The notes under the pieces were generated by a model, which did not search any database, had not been told where the DNA came from, and saw nothing but the letters and a program-made list of their open reading frames with translations. A DNA stretch of 44,790 nt from a virus. The translations under genes and the position numbers were made by a program. Shown here piece by piece: positions 7,225 through 15,439 of the stretch (its first letter is position 1; each line of letters begins with the position of its first letter). The stretch covers positions 1 to 44,790 of IMG/VR virus record IMGVR_UViG_3300012001_000018. One strand, written 5' to 3'.

Positions 7225-7263
7225 CACCACCCGCCCGGACAGTCAGGGGACAGGCGGGTGGTG
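7225..7263 (-). terminator. Hairpin between the SSB and polymerase genes
   Basis: A perfect 11-bp inverted repeat (7225-7235 with 7253-7263, CACCACCCGCC) encloses a 17-base loop in the 122-base gap before the polymerase. Read leftward it is followed by TTCTCT, which is not a strong U-tract, so it may attenuate rather than stop transcription, or protect the mRNA end. Confidence 0.5.
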
Positions 7264-7321
7264 CTTGCCTAATAGTCCCCGCACCTCAACCGCCTGATCT
7301 GCGACTGAGATGAGGGGCGCT

Positions 7322-8059
7322 TCAGTCGCCGAGAATTTCGTCAGCGATCTCAGTCAGTTGGTTCTTGCTGTGGTACTCCACGACGTCCGACCCGTATGCC
7401 TTCGCATCGAATCCGTCGATCTCCTCCTTCGACAGAGGCTCAATGTCCCAGTCCGCCTCGACATCGCGCTCCTTGACTGGGGTGACCACGTAGACAGTCT
7501 TGGTTCCCTTTCCGGACTTGGAGACTGAGAAGTAGATGTCGTCCCGGTTTATCGGGCCGACCTTCTTGTCCTTGTTGAGGTTCTTCAAGGTGGTGGCCAC
7601 CCGGCTGCCTACCGTCCAGAGCACGTTTACCGGCTTGTCAGGCTCGGTGAAGTCAACGACGTTGAAGAGGATCTTGGCGCTGGGCGGATCCCCGATGTCC
7701 TCACACAGGGGGCACCCATCACCGAGGCAGATCCAGGACTTCTTTCCCTTGCGCTCGACCCAGTGCTGCTTGTAGACGGCAAAGGGCGCCTCGTCGAGGA
7801 AGTGGAGCAGAATTGCCTCGTCGGTAACTTCGAGTTCATCCGGGAAGTCGTCGCTCTTGGCCGCGTCTGCGGCGTCCCAGCCGCTAGCCACCTTGGGCTT
7901 TACCGGCTTGTCCTTGGGCGCAGCCGTCCGCCGACGGGCTCGTGGGGCGCTGTCTTCGGAGTCCTCAGGGGTGGGGGTACTAGCAACATCATCCACAGGC
8001 TCATACTTCTTCGCCGTAGCGGAGTCGGCGGAACGACGACGGACAAGGGCTCGTGCCAT
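7322..8059 (-). CDS. Phage single-stranded DNA-binding protein (T4 gp32-like zinc type)
   Basis: This 245-residue protein has a basic, low-complexity N-terminal 70 residues (RARRRTAAPKDKP), then a core with HFLDEAPFAVYKQHW and a Cys cluster C111, C116, C119 (CLGDGCPLCEDIG) followed by AKILFNVVDFT, a pattern of actinophage ssDNA-binding proteins with a zinc-containing OB-like core. The C-terminus is acidic (LTEIADEILGD), as expected for partner docking. It would coat ssDNA at the fork. It ends just upstream of the hairpin and the polymerase gene. Confidence 0.75.
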   Translation of the reverse strand: MARALVRRRSADSATAKKYEPVDDVASTPTPEDSEDSAPRARRRTAAPKDKPVKPKVASGWDAADAAKSDDFPDELEVTDEAILLHFLDEAPFAVYKQHWVERKGKKSWICLGDGCPLCEDIGDPPSAKILFNVVDFTEPDKPVNVLWTVGSRVATTLKNLNKDKKVGPINRDDIYFSVSKSGKGTKTVYVVTPVKERDVEADWDIEPLSKEEIDGFDAKAYGSDVVEYHSKNQLTEIADEILGD

Positions 8060-8066
8060 AGTGGTC

Positions 8067-8294
8067 TTATTCTCCTGTGTAGCGGTAATCGGCGATGAAT
8101 GAACCGCCTTGGGTGGCGGCTGCGGCTTCGGTCATCTCGTCTTCGAGAAGACGGTCGAGCGTTTGGTTGGCGAATTCTTCCAACGGCATGCCTGTTGGTG
8201 CATCAGCAGCAGTGAACTCAATATCGGCCCCGAACGTGATGTTCTCGTACTTCCGAGGCTGGACCGAGAGATGGCGGGAACGGCGAATGATCAT
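8067..8294 (-). CDS. Small hypothetical protein
   Basis: This 75-residue acidic protein starts with ATG at 8294, overlapping the previous stop (ATGA). The first third is basic (MIIRRSRHLSVQPRKYE), followed by an acidic helical stretch (EEFANQTLDRLLEDEMTEAAAA). I recognise no domain. Position between the regulator and SSB genes and tight coupling suggest a replication accessory role. Confidence 0.72.
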   Translation of the reverse strand: MIIRRSRHLSVQPRKYENITFGADIEFTAADAPTGMPLEEFANQTLDRLLEDEMTEAAAATQGGSFIADYRYTGE

Positions 8295-8494
8295 CCGGCA
8301 GCCTCGGCCCGCCCCTGCATACGCACGATGGAGGCGGCATCGAGAAGGGTCTTCGGGTCGAACACGAGCAACTTGGTGAGCACATCGGTGACGGTGTAGC
8401 CGTTGTTGACCTCAGCGGCGATGGCTTCTCCGAGGATCAGCCCCTGCTGATGGTTGTTCCGTGTGTCAACCTGCTGGTTGGGGTTAGATAGCAC
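8291..8494 (-). CDS. Small hypothetical helical protein
   Basis: This 67-residue protein starts with GTG at 8494, inside the last codons of the MerR-like gene (11-base overlap). The sequence is Asn/Gln-rich at first (NPNQQVDTRNNHQQG), then predicted helical (LGEAIAAEVNNGYTVTDVLTKLL, DPKTLLDAASIVRM). I do not recognise it. Overlaps on both sides support it as a real member of the operon. Confidence 0.7.
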   Translation of the reverse strand: MLSNPNQQVDTRNNHQQGLILGEAIAAEVNNGYTVTDVLTKLLVFDPKTLLDAASIVRMQGRAEAAG

Positions 8495-8924
8495 TGGTTC
8501 CTCCTGCTAGTTTCTTGAACAGTTCAATTGACCGTGCGGTGAACTGCGTCCCGCCAATTGCGCGTTGGTGACTTATGAGGATCCCTTCCTCAACCGCCAA
8601 CTTAACCAAGCCTTCTACCTGTTCCCTGGAGTACAGGCGCCTCCGGCCATTCTTGCTTTCCGAATTGATCTGATAGGTCGCCTTCGGAATAATCCCCTCC
8701 CGCTCCCACAAACGCAGGGTAACGGGACGACGGCCAAGGGCCAGGGCGAGGTGACCAATGGTGAAGAACTCGCGCTCAACCCCATTGACCTGATACTTAC
8801 GGGGATGCCTGTCCCACTCGGGGTCAATGCCGATGTGGTGCGTCCGGCTATCCACCGAAGGGTGGTTAGAGTGCCGCACGATCGGATGGCTGGAGCCAGG
8901 ATAGAACTCCGTGCTGGTGGTCAT
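8484..8924 (-). CDS. MerR-like helix-turn-helix DNA-binding protein
   Basis: This 146-residue protein starts with ATG at 8924 (ATGA overlap with the upstream stop); a longer frame from 9047 only reads through the previous gene. The HTH is FFTIGHLALALGRRPVTLRLWEREGIIP (53-80), followed by a wing with RRRLYSREQVEGLVKL, the MerR-type winged helix. There is no C-terminal effector or dimerisation coiled coil of classic MerR length, so it may be an excisionase-like or operon-specific regulator. It is a candidate to act on the promoters of this region. Confidence 0.8.
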   Translation of the reverse strand: MTTSTEFYPGSSHPIVRHSNHPSVDSRTHHIGIDPEWDRHPRKYQVNGVEREFFTIGHLALALGRRPVTLRLWEREGIIPKATYQINSESKNGRRRLYSREQVEGLVKLAVEEGILISHQRAIGGTQFTARSIELFKKLAGGTSAI

Positions 8925-9151
8925 CGGCGTACTACCGTCAACTGGAAGTCCCCGCCTACGTGAGCGAGCGAGTCCAGGTAGTCCCGGACCTTCTCCGAAA
9001 CGTCGTGCTCGGCCAGCATTAGGACGCACCCGCCGACACCGCCGCACACATTCCTGTCCGGGTGGACCGCGTCGTGGGCCACGACTATCTCAATGTAGTC
9101 GAGCACCGCGAGTGACGCGTTCTCTTCCAGAAGCCCTGGAGTGGTGCTCAT
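8921..9151 (-). CDS. Small hypothetical protein
   Basis: This 76-residue protein starts with ATG at 9151, overlapping the upstream stop by one base (TGATG); a TTG one codon earlier is possible. The chain has ENASLAVLDYIEIVVAHD, a Gly/Cys-rich turn (NVCGGVGGCVLML) and a helical end. The two Cys are five residues apart. I recognise no family. The end couples to the MerR-like gene. Confidence 0.7.
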   Translation of the reverse strand: MSTTPGLLEENASLAVLDYIEIVVAHDAVHPDRNVCGGVGGCVLMLAEHDVSEKVRDYLDSLAHVGGDFQLTVVRR

Positions 9152-9744
9152 CAAGAGGCCAAAGGTTTGTATGCATAGGTCTCATGCTCGACAAAGAGTG
9201 AGTCGAGTTCATAGTCGGTGATGAGTTCCTGCTGGTTCAGGACGTAGACCTCGTTCTGGTCTAGCACTGTGACCCAGGAGACAACGGCCTCAGGAACGAC
9301 GTGGGACTTGCTGTCATCAGTGAAGAGGCGGACGTCGTGCCCACCCCCACCTACGCCGAACCTAGACTCGGTTGGCATCGTTGAGTTGATGGTCACGATC
9401 GTGCGCTGCACTCTGGACAGCAGACCCTTGGGGCTGAGCAGTGCTTCAGCAGCCTCCTCGTCGAATGAGGTGGACACCCTGCGCTCACGCTTGACGCTGC
9501 CGAACTCCTTGCCCGCTACCACGACAGGAGTCGGGAGGGCAAGCGTCTTGTGGCCCTTCTCATCCACCTCACCATGCTTGTCGAGGTAGGCCAGGATCTC
9601 ATCACGAAGGTGCTCGTAGCGTGTCTTGAGGGCTTCGGACTCCGCCTTGCATACGAGGTGCTGAGTGATCTTTCCGAAAATTCCAGCGGCGTTGCGCGGG
9701 CGGGTGGTCCGCCGGGACACGGTACGGGTCGTGGTGTTAGGCAC
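9151..9744 (-). CDS. Hypothetical protein of the replication operon
   Basis: This 197-residue protein starts with GTG at 9744. It has a basic Thr/Arg-rich start (TTTRTVSRRTTRPRN), a helical segment rich in Lys/Glu (ESEALKTRYEHLRDEILAYLDKHGE), then mixed strands with VTINSTMPTESRFGVGGGG and a C-terminal VLNQQELITDYELDSLFVEHE. It is an ordinary soluble protein with no motif I can assign. It overlaps the DUF4258-like gene by eight bases. Confidence 0.78.
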   Translation of the reverse strand: MPNTTTRTVSRRTTRPRNAAGIFGKITQHLVCKAESEALKTRYEHLRDEILAYLDKHGEVDEKGHKTLALPTPVVVAGKEFGSVKRERRVSTSFDEEAAEALLSPKGLLSRVQRTIVTINSTMPTESRFGVGGGGHDVRLFTDDSKSHVVPEAVVSWVTVLDQNEVYVLNQQELITDYELDSLFVEHETYAYKPLAS

Positions 9745-10087
9745 TTCTCTCCTTCAATCTCGCTCCGTAGGAAAGAGCGTCATGGTCTGTCTGGTCCGGG
9801 CGCAGGCCCGTCTCCTTGGTGTTCTCATAGACGGTGATGATGGTCATGGCCCCCGGATCACACACGGTCACGATGCCCCCACGGATCCTGCGCAGTTGGC
9901 CGGGGAACCTGAGACTCTCGTAGGAGATGCTCGGGTTGTTAGCAGCCTCAAGCACGCCTTCGAAGGAGAATCTCTTGGATTCGGTCTGCCTCTTGGCGTG
10001 GGGGCTCAGTGAGTAGTAGTCGGGGCGCTCTTTCACAGGAGTGGTGGGCTTGCGCTGTGGCATCTGACTAGGTGACGGTGCAGGCAT
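9737..10087 (-). CDS. DUF4258-like (RelE/BrnT-type fold candidate) protein
   Basis: This 116-residue protein starts with ATG at 10087, chosen for AGGGAGGGT nine bases upstream and for the promoter at 10125-10153, which rules out the earlier TTG at 10153 because that lies within the -35. After a Pro-rich start, LSPHAKRQTESKRFSFEGVL and then IRGGIVTVCDPGAMTIITVY fit the H..R..R layout of DUF4258-like proteins, relatives of small RNase toxins. No antitoxin gene is adjacent, so a toxin role is only a possibility; it could equally be a structural or regulatory reuse of the fold. Confidence 0.68.
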   Translation of the reverse strand: MPAPSPSQMPQRKPTTPVKERPDYYSLSPHAKRQTESKRFSFEGVLEAANNPSISYESLRFPGQLRRIRGGIVTVCDPGAMTIITVYENTKETGLRPDQTDHDALSYGARLKERSA

Positions 10088-10124
10088 CCGAGTCGACCCT
10101 CCCTTTGGTGTGGTGTGTTCACCA

Positions 10125-10153
10125 ACCGTATCGGAAGAACCGGTTCCATGCAA
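10125..10153 (-). promoter_or_regulatory. Promoter P2 in the replication operon
   Basis: On the minus strand: -35 TTGCAT (10153-10148), a 17-base spacer starting GGAACCGG and ending GA, and -10 TACGGT (10130-10125). It lies in the 69-base gap after the SNF2 helicase gene and 38 bases before the ATG at 10087. AACCGGTT in the spacer is palindromic and could be an operator. Confidence 0.65.
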
Positions 10154-10156
10154 CCG

Positions 10157-11809
10157 CTACGTACCAAGTGCTCCCAGCAGGTGCTCGGTCAGGGAGCCCA
10201 CCTCGTTGATGACCCGTCCCTTGTCATCGGCCCCCTCGTTGTCGAGGATTGCTGATCCGACCCGCCTCTTGTGGGCGATGAGTTCGTACTTGCGGGGCTC
10301 AGTGGTGCCTCGGGTGATCAGGTTGCGGACGTAGATGTTCTCGAAGGTGGAGGCTGCCCGACTATGCCTCGCGTTGATCTGGTCAACTTTTCCGGATGAC
10401 CATGCGAGGTCGTAGTTGTAGAGGTAGTTCGCCATGAATAGATCCGTGCCGAAGGCTCCAGCGTGGCTGCAGATGAAGAGCCTGCAGTTAGGGTCGTCTC
10501 GGAACTTGGCCACCGCACCAGCCTTGGCGGCAGCGTTCATGCCCCCGTGGTACTGCACCGACCCAGCCAGGGATCCCAAAGCCTCATCAATGGCATCCAG
10601 CGCGTGCCTAAAGAAACTGAAGATGATGATCTTGTTCTCAGGATCATCGAGCAGCACATCCTGGACATCCTCCTTCAGCACCGCCAACTTAGGGCTGTGT
10701 AGCAGGTCATCTAAGAGCCCGGACTGCCACACCTCATAGCAGTACTTGGACCCCTGCCAGTTGGCCCGTGCAACCCCCGCCTCCTGCTGCTCCAGGGACT
10801 CCTCATAGTCCATGCCGGAGGCAACTATGAGGTCCGGGTGGTCGAGAAGCATGTCCAGGGCCTGCATTCGGGCCATGATTCGCCCCTGCTGTGAGTTCTC
10901 ATTCTGCTGCTGGCCGCTGTAGTAGGCTGTCAGGTCGAACTCTGTAACCTGCCCGGGCTTCTGCAACTCGGTAAGGAGTTCTTTAGAGAGCGTGTTATAT
11001 ACGTTACGGCTCTTCTTGTCGAGGTCGACGTAGAGGTTGGACTCCTGTGTCTTGGGCAGGTACTTGGCCACCTCGGGGTCACGACGTGTCTTTCGTACCA
11101 TCACCTCGGCCAGTTTCGCGTGGAGCACCGGCAGATTCTTGTACCTCTGCACTCCCCCGTAACCATTCCTCACGATATAGGTGTTGTCGAAGAGGTCGAA
11201 TCTCCCAAGAACTTCCGGGTCAACCCACTGCATGATCGAGTACAACTCCTCAGGCTTCCCGTTCTCTACAGGAGTTCCAGTAAGGCCGAAGCGGTAGGGG
11301 GCACTTAGTCGCTTGATCTTGCGGGCTCTCTGCGCCTTGAAGGTCTTGATGGCTGTTATCTCGTCAAGAAATATGGCCTCTGGCTTAATGCGCCGGACGT
11401 TGTTCCAGTCGTTTACCACATTCTCATATCCGAGGATGATGTAGTCGGGGCGATTATCCTTGATGAATTCATACTGCGCCGCTCGTTTTGCTTTAGATCC
11501 ATCAATGACAATTGCATGCTCATCAATTGGAACTATAATTTCCTGCTTAATACCCTCTAGAGTTAGTTTCTTTACGCAGGTATCCACATCAACAGCCCGG
11601 GCAACCTGCTGAGCCCATTGCCATTTAAGCGAGGAGGGAACCACAAGAAAACATGTCTCTACTCCAGCGTTGGCAATTAGTTCCTCCATAATTGCCAGCG
11701 CTATTATACTCTTACCCAGCCCCATGCTGTAGGCAATCAGCAGGTTGCCTCTCGCTAGGGCGCTATCTACAGCGCCCTCCTGGAATGGGTAAAGATCTAC
11801 GCTTAACAT
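10157..11809 (-). CDS. SNF2/DEAD-type DNA helicase
   Basis: This 550-residue superfamily 2 ATPase has the Q-like start LYPFQ, Walker A SMGLGKS (28-34), Walker B LDEIT near 148, motif III LTGTPVENG near 175, and in the second RecA lobe IIIFSFF and QINARHSR (motif VI). The layout is SNF2-like. Phage versions remodel or unwind DNA during replication, recombination or repair. The gene starts one base after the primase stop, and promoter P2 follows its end. Confidence 0.88.
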   Translation of the reverse strand: MLSVDLYPFQEGAVDSALARGNLLIAYSMGLGKSIIALAIMEELIANAGVETCFLVVPSSLKWQWAQQVARAVDVDTCVKKLTLEGIKQEIIVPIDEHAIVIDGSKAKRAAQYEFIKDNRPDYIILGYENVVNDWNNVRRIKPEAIFLDEITAIKTFKAQRARKIKRLSAPYRFGLTGTPVENGKPEELYSIMQWVDPEVLGRFDLFDNTYIVRNGYGGVQRYKNLPVLHAKLAEVMVRKTRRDPEVAKYLPKTQESNLYVDLDKKSRNVYNTLSKELLTELQKPGQVTEFDLTAYYSGQQQNENSQQGRIMARMQALDMLLDHPDLIVASGMDYEESLEQQEAGVARANWQGSKYCYEVWQSGLLDDLLHSPKLAVLKEDVQDVLLDDPENKIIIFSFFRHALDAIDEALGSLAGSVQYHGGMNAAAKAGAVAKFRDDPNCRLFICSHAGAFGTDLFMANYLYNYDLAWSSGKVDQINARHSRAASTFENIYVRNLITRGTTEPRKYELIAHKRRVGSAILDNEGADDKGRVINEVGSLTEHLLGALGT

Positions 11810-11810
11810 G

Positions 11811-12794
11811 TCAGAATCGCACCAGCGTACTTGAAATAGCAGTGTCTACGCTGTGTAGAATCTGCTCATCCGTCATGTTACCGGGGTCTTTTATGCCCTC
11901 ATCAAAGTCTGCGTAGTTGAGGAACCTTAGGATCATGCTCTTGCCATAGGTGTCATTCAGCCAGCGAGAGTAGGTCGTACCATCCTTGTCGTTGTCAAGG
12001 CCAACAATGCACTCATCGGTAATCGCCTGTATGATCTTCATCTGGGCTTCAGACACGCCAGCACCAAAAGAGGACAGCCCTCCCTCTACACCGGCTGTGA
12101 ATATGCGTGGGACATCCAGAGGAGACTCAATAATGATCGCCGGGCCCTCCACGAACTGCTCCAAACCAAAGAGAGTCTTGGACTTCGTAACCTCCTTTGG
12201 GAAGTTGCGGAAGTACCGCTCGTTCTTTGCCTGCCAGCCCCAGAGTTTCCCGGTGTTAGGATCCCGGATGGGTGTGATCCAGTGTTCCTTGGCCGAGTCC
12301 CAGAGGATCCCGTAGTGCTGAACGGATGCCAGTGACAGACCCCGCTTGGCCAGGGCCTCGGCCGGGGGGTCAACGAAGAGTGCCAGTGAAGCCTCGTTGA
12401 TCTGCAGGGTGGTGTCTCGGGTCAGTAGCCTCAGGCCCTTGGACTCGTCGAGTGTGCGCTTTACCCTCTCGATCCCTCCCCGGGCGCGGATCCACCCGAC
12501 AGCCTCATCTCGGCCACACTTGAGCATGTACTCCACGAGGAGAACGAAGGGTCCTCGATACCCGCAACTAAAACAGTTGAAAACTGATTCGGACACATTG
12601 ACGCTGAAGGAGGGGTGCCCGTCTTCCTTGCCGGTTCGCTCTAGGTGGGCGGGGCACTTGGCCAGGGCCTCGTCCCCGGTGACCCGGAGCACCTCGACTC
12701 CCAGTTCCTCCAGAGCAGAGAGCACATCTCCAGGTATTGGGGTATCCTCCCAATCGTGAGTTTCCTTGCGCTTAGAAGGTCGTCTTCGAGTCAT
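11811..12794 (-). CDS. DnaG-type DNA primase
   Basis: This 327-residue protein has a CHC2 zinc finger (C47, H50, C74, C77) and a Toprim domain with the catalytic Glu in IIESPLD near 223 and the DND metal motif in GLDNDKDG near 265. ATG at 12794 with AGGTGA upstream is chosen; a longer frame from 12911 only reads through the helicase gene. It overlaps dnaB by 22 bases, which fits primase and helicase being made together. It would synthesise RNA primers at the phage fork. It is shorter than bacterial DnaG and lacks an obvious helicase-binding C-terminal domain. Confidence 0.9.
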   Translation of the reverse strand: MTRRRPSKRKETHDWEDTPIPGDVLSALEELGVEVLRVTGDEALAKCPAHLERTGKEDGHPSFSVNVSESVFNCFSCGYRGPFVLLVEYMLKCGRDEAVGWIRARGGIERVKRTLDESKGLRLLTRDTTLQINEASLALFVDPPAEALAKRGLSLASVQHYGILWDSAKEHWITPIRDPNTGKLWGWQAKNERYFRNFPKEVTKSKTLFGLEQFVEGPAIIIESPLDVPRIFTAGVEGGLSSFGAGVSEAQMKIIQAITDECIVGLDNDKDGTTYSRWLNDTYGKSMILRFLNYADFDEGIKDPGNMTDEQILHSVDTAISSTLVRF

Positions 12795-14037
12795 CCCAGT
12801 CACCTGTTCCCGCGTCCGCGAATGGGTCACCCTGAAGTTCCTCGAACACCCCCAATTCCCAGTTCCACTGGATGAACACCTCCATCGGTGGGCAGTTACG
12901 CGACAGCACAACCTTGAGTTTGTTGATCAGGCCGTCATCCGTAGGCTCAATGCCAATGACGGTGTCTGAGTCCTGAGCAAAACTACTAGAATATCCAATC
13001 GAATTAGAGGTGATCCCCTTCTTCTTATCCATTTTCCATTCCAGAACCTGTGAGGAAATGACAGTGGGGATCTCTTTGTTCTGTGCCAACTTCTTGAACC
13101 CACGGGTTAAGTTAGTCAGTGACTGCGAGGTGTTATGCTCCCCTGTTATCTCATCCATCATCAGGTAAATACCATCGACGAAAAGGGCCTCCGGCTTAAT
13201 CTTGTCGACCTTTGCCGCGATTCCGGACAGGGTGGAGGCCCCCATGGAGTCAGCCGAGAACCAGAAGGGCGGCATGCTCTCGATCTGGCGCATCATCTTC
13301 TCCAACTTGTCCCACTCGTCCTTCTTCAGACGACCAGTGCGAAGTCGGGTGTTTGAGATTCCTGCCTTGAACGCGTCGAAGCGCTCTGCCATCTGATCAT
13401 TGCTCATCTCGAAGGTGAACATCAGAACAGTAAACCCGTGAACCCAGGCAGCCATTGCCATGAGAAGCATAACGGTACTTTTGCCCGCCTTGGGCGGTCC
13501 TACGATGGTGACTAGGTGTTCCTTCTGCAGCCCCTGCGTAGCCCTGTCGATCGCGTGGAACCCTGTGGGAGCACCGAGCAGGAAGTCAGGGTTGTCCTGC
13601 AGTTCTCGGTACCGCTTCATGCGTTCCATGCCGGTCTCAGTGAGGTCGACGTCACGGCCTGTTGGGATATCTGTGGAAATCTGGTTGATGGCGTCCAGTA
13701 GCACCCCCACGGCGGTGTCTGGGTCGCGGGCCTCATAGGCCTCTACTGCACCCGACAGACCCCCCTCCAGCAGCGACAGAGAATGCTTCCTCTGGATCTC
13801 CTCGATGAGGAACGAGAGCGGCTCTGCTGCCTTGACGAACTTGTACTCGGGGAAGTCCATCTTCAAGACGGAGACTGTCGGTACCGCCCCGTGCCGAGCG
13901 TTGAACTCGACGATGGTGTCAAATACGCTGCGGTCCTTAGGGTCCAGGAAGAACTTGCTGGTGATACCGGCTTCTGCTACTAGCCCTAGATCCTTGTCAG
14001 CAAGGATGCGTGAGATCAAAAGACGTTCAGCGTCCAT
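12772..14037 (-). CDS. dnaB: Replicative DNA helicase (DnaB-like)
   Basis: This 421-residue protein has an N-terminal helical domain (about 1-110), a linker, and a RecA-like ATPase with Walker A GPPKAGKST (180-188), the FTFEMS segment after it, Walker B around LFVDGIYLMMD, and a C-terminal QSLTNLTRGFKKLAQ/ISSQVLEW pattern typical of DnaB motif 3. It would form the hexameric fork helicase, loaded by the DnaC-like product encoded upstream. The stop overlaps the primase gene. The acidic C-terminal tail (GDWDDSKTTF) may dock partners. Confidence 0.92.
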   Translation of the reverse strand: MDAERLLISRILADKDLGLVAEAGITSKFFLDPKDRSVFDTIVEFNARHGAVPTVSVLKMDFPEYKFVKAAEPLSFLIEEIQRKHSLSLLEGGLSGAVEAYEARDPDTAVGVLLDAINQISTDIPTGRDVDLTETGMERMKRYRELQDNPDFLLGAPTGFHAIDRATQGLQKEHLVTIVGPPKAGKSTVMLLMAMAAWVHGFTVLMFTFEMSNDQMAERFDAFKAGISNTRLRTGRLKKDEWDKLEKMMRQIESMPPFWFSADSMGASTLSGIAAKVDKIKPEALFVDGIYLMMDEITGEHNTSQSLTNLTRGFKKLAQNKEIPTVISSQVLEWKMDKKKGITSNSIGYSSSFAQDSDTVIGIEPTDDGLINKLKVVLSRNCPPMEVFIQWNWELGVFEELQGDPFADAGTGDWDDSKTTF

Positions 14038-14497
14038 GTCGTCCGAGGGCTCCCATCAGGATTGGGTTACTTGGGTCTACCGCGTAACCCTTGGAGCCAA
14101 AGGTGAAGTCTGGATGGGTGGCAGCGGGATAGAATACCCCAGCCACATCGAGCCGGTAGTTTAAGGATCGAGCCAGCAGCAACCTATCGGTGTAGGTGAC
14201 ATGCCCTATCGGAAGTCCCTGCTCATCGATAAGGTCCCTAAGGGGGTCCACCAGTTTCGCGCCAAGGAAGGTCACCACATCAACGGCGTAGTTAAACCTT
14301 CCGTATGTGACATCCCAGATAACCCGCTGCAGTTGCTCGTTCAATTCAAATGTCCTGATGGCAGCCCCATACCGGTGGAGTTTCATCGCGGCCGAGTACT
14401 TCGCCCTTGCCCTGGCATCTGCGTGGATTCCCAGGAGGCCTTCGAACACCACGAGCAGCCGGGGCTCAACCTGACTACTTATGTCACCGCCGCGCAC
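14027..14497 (-). CDS. Conserved-type phage protein of unknown function
   Basis: This 156-residue protein has the GTG at 14497 as its best start (AAGAG six bases upstream); a TTG at 14503 is an alternative. It begins with a hydrophobic strand (PRLLVVFEGLLGIHAD), has a middle part DVTYGRFNYAVDVVTFLGAKL, and ends FGSKGYAVDPSNPILMG. The first strand and the later segments faintly recall HAD-like or deoxynucleotidase folds, but the expected DxD is absent. It sits between the helicase loader and dnaB genes and overlaps both, so a replisome link is likely. Confidence 0.75.
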   Translation of the reverse strand: MRGGDISSQVEPRLLVVFEGLLGIHADARARAKYSAAMKLHRYGAAIRTFELNEQLQRVIWDVTYGRFNYAVDVVTFLGAKLVDPLRDLIDEQGLPIGHVTYTDRLLLARSLNYRLDVAGVFYPAATHPDFTFGSKGYAVDPSNPILMGALGRHGR

Positions 14498-15218
14498 GGT
14501 CAACTCTTTTCGGTCGCTCGGATCTATCGGTCATCTTCCATCCGGCCGAACCCACACGGCGATCCTCTGTGGTCATCGTGATGAGCCCGAAAGCCTCTTG
14601 CACAAAGGAGCCCATGGACTCGTTGTACACCGCGTTCCAGTCACCAAAGCCCACGTTGGTGGTCATCAAGGTTGGGAGGGCATCGCGGTGTCGCTGGCGC
14701 AGTAGAAGATCCAACTCTTTGGAAGCGAACCCACTCGCACCGTCATGCTCCTTTCCAACGTCATCGAGCAGCAGAACCGGAACACTACGCACTCCGTCGA
14801 TGACCTGCTGAATCTCACTCCAGCGGTCCTCATAGCCTTTCTTGTTCTGGAGGGACCACTGCTCTTTGCGCATTGAGATGTAGTCGGCATAGGCGACAAA
14901 CAGCACTGGAGTCTCCCAGTTGTCACGTAGTTCTGGATAGGTGTAGTAGACCTCCAGCAGTGTCTTGGTTGCCTCCGTGGTCTTCCCGGTACCTGCTGCC
15001 CCAACCCAGGCCAGACCTTGCCCAATCCCCACCATCGGTGGGTAGTCAGCGAGTTCCCGGTTCTCGCTCACAAGGTGGTCGGACAGATGCTTCACGAAGT
15101 GGAGGGCAGCAGGAGATTCATTATCACTCTGGCCTAGGCGGAGCGTCTGCAGGCGCTTTGGAATCCTGCACTCTCCCAGGCGGATCCGATGTACCCGAGG
15201 GTCTATGCTGACGGACAT
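14484..15218 (-). CDS. DnaC/IstB-like AAA+ helicase loader
   Basis: This 244-residue protein, with ATG at 15218, is AAA+: Walker A GAAGTGKT (73-80), Walker B VLLLDDVGKE (148-157) and a sensor-1 region PTLMTTN. The layout matches DnaC, phage P-type loaders and IstB. It should open and load the DnaB ring at the origin; no transposase gene is near, which excludes an IS21 partner. A TTG eight codons earlier is possible. The N-terminus is short compared with DnaC. It overlaps the following unknown gene by 14 bases. Confidence 0.85.
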   Translation of the reverse strand: MSVSIDPRVHRIRLGECRIPKRLQTLRLGQSDNESPAALHFVKHLSDHLVSENRELADYPPMVGIGQGLAWVGAAGTGKTTEATKTLLEVYYTYPELRDNWETPVLFVAYADYISMRKEQWSLQNKKGYEDRWSEIQQVIDGVRSVPVLLLDDVGKEHDGASGFASKELDLLLRQRHRDALPTLMTTNVGFGDWNAVYNESMGSFVQEAFGLITMTTEDRRVGSAGWKMTDRSERPKRVDRARR

Positions 15219-15439
15219 CCGACCACCCGTCGTGAGCGCCAATAGTGCTCACATCCGCCGCATTCCATCTCAACTCGCACCGGGTCACCGACCTCGAATA
15301 AGAACGGGCCAGCGGGGAGGATCACGCCGCCGTTCACCTCGTGTTGAGCGAAGTCCGTCCAGCCCGACCCCTCGTGCGTCTCAAGGATCGACAGGTAGGT
15401 GCTCCCGCACTTAGGGCACTTGGCATAGGGTATATTCAT
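15203..15439 (-). CDS. Small zinc-ribbon protein
   Basis: This 78-residue protein has two CxxC knuckles (C8/C11 in KCPKCGS and C60/C63 in ECGGCEHYW) flanking a beta-rich middle (GGVILPAGPFLFEVGDPVRVEM). This is a complete zinc ribbon of the type found in transcription and replication accessory proteins. The ATG at 15439 overlaps the phosphatase stop (ATGA), and the end overlaps the loader gene. Confidence 0.8.
   Translation of the reverse strand: MNIPYAKCPKCGSTYLSILETHEGSGWTDFAQHEVNGGVILPAGPFLFEVGDPVRVEMECGGCEHYWRSRRVVGCPSA

Noticed and set aside
12795-12911. 39-codon N-terminal extension of the primase
   Set aside because: It reads through the dnaB gene with a Cys/Arg/Ser-rich translation; the ATG at 12794 has a good ribosome binding site and gives the normal CHC2 start.
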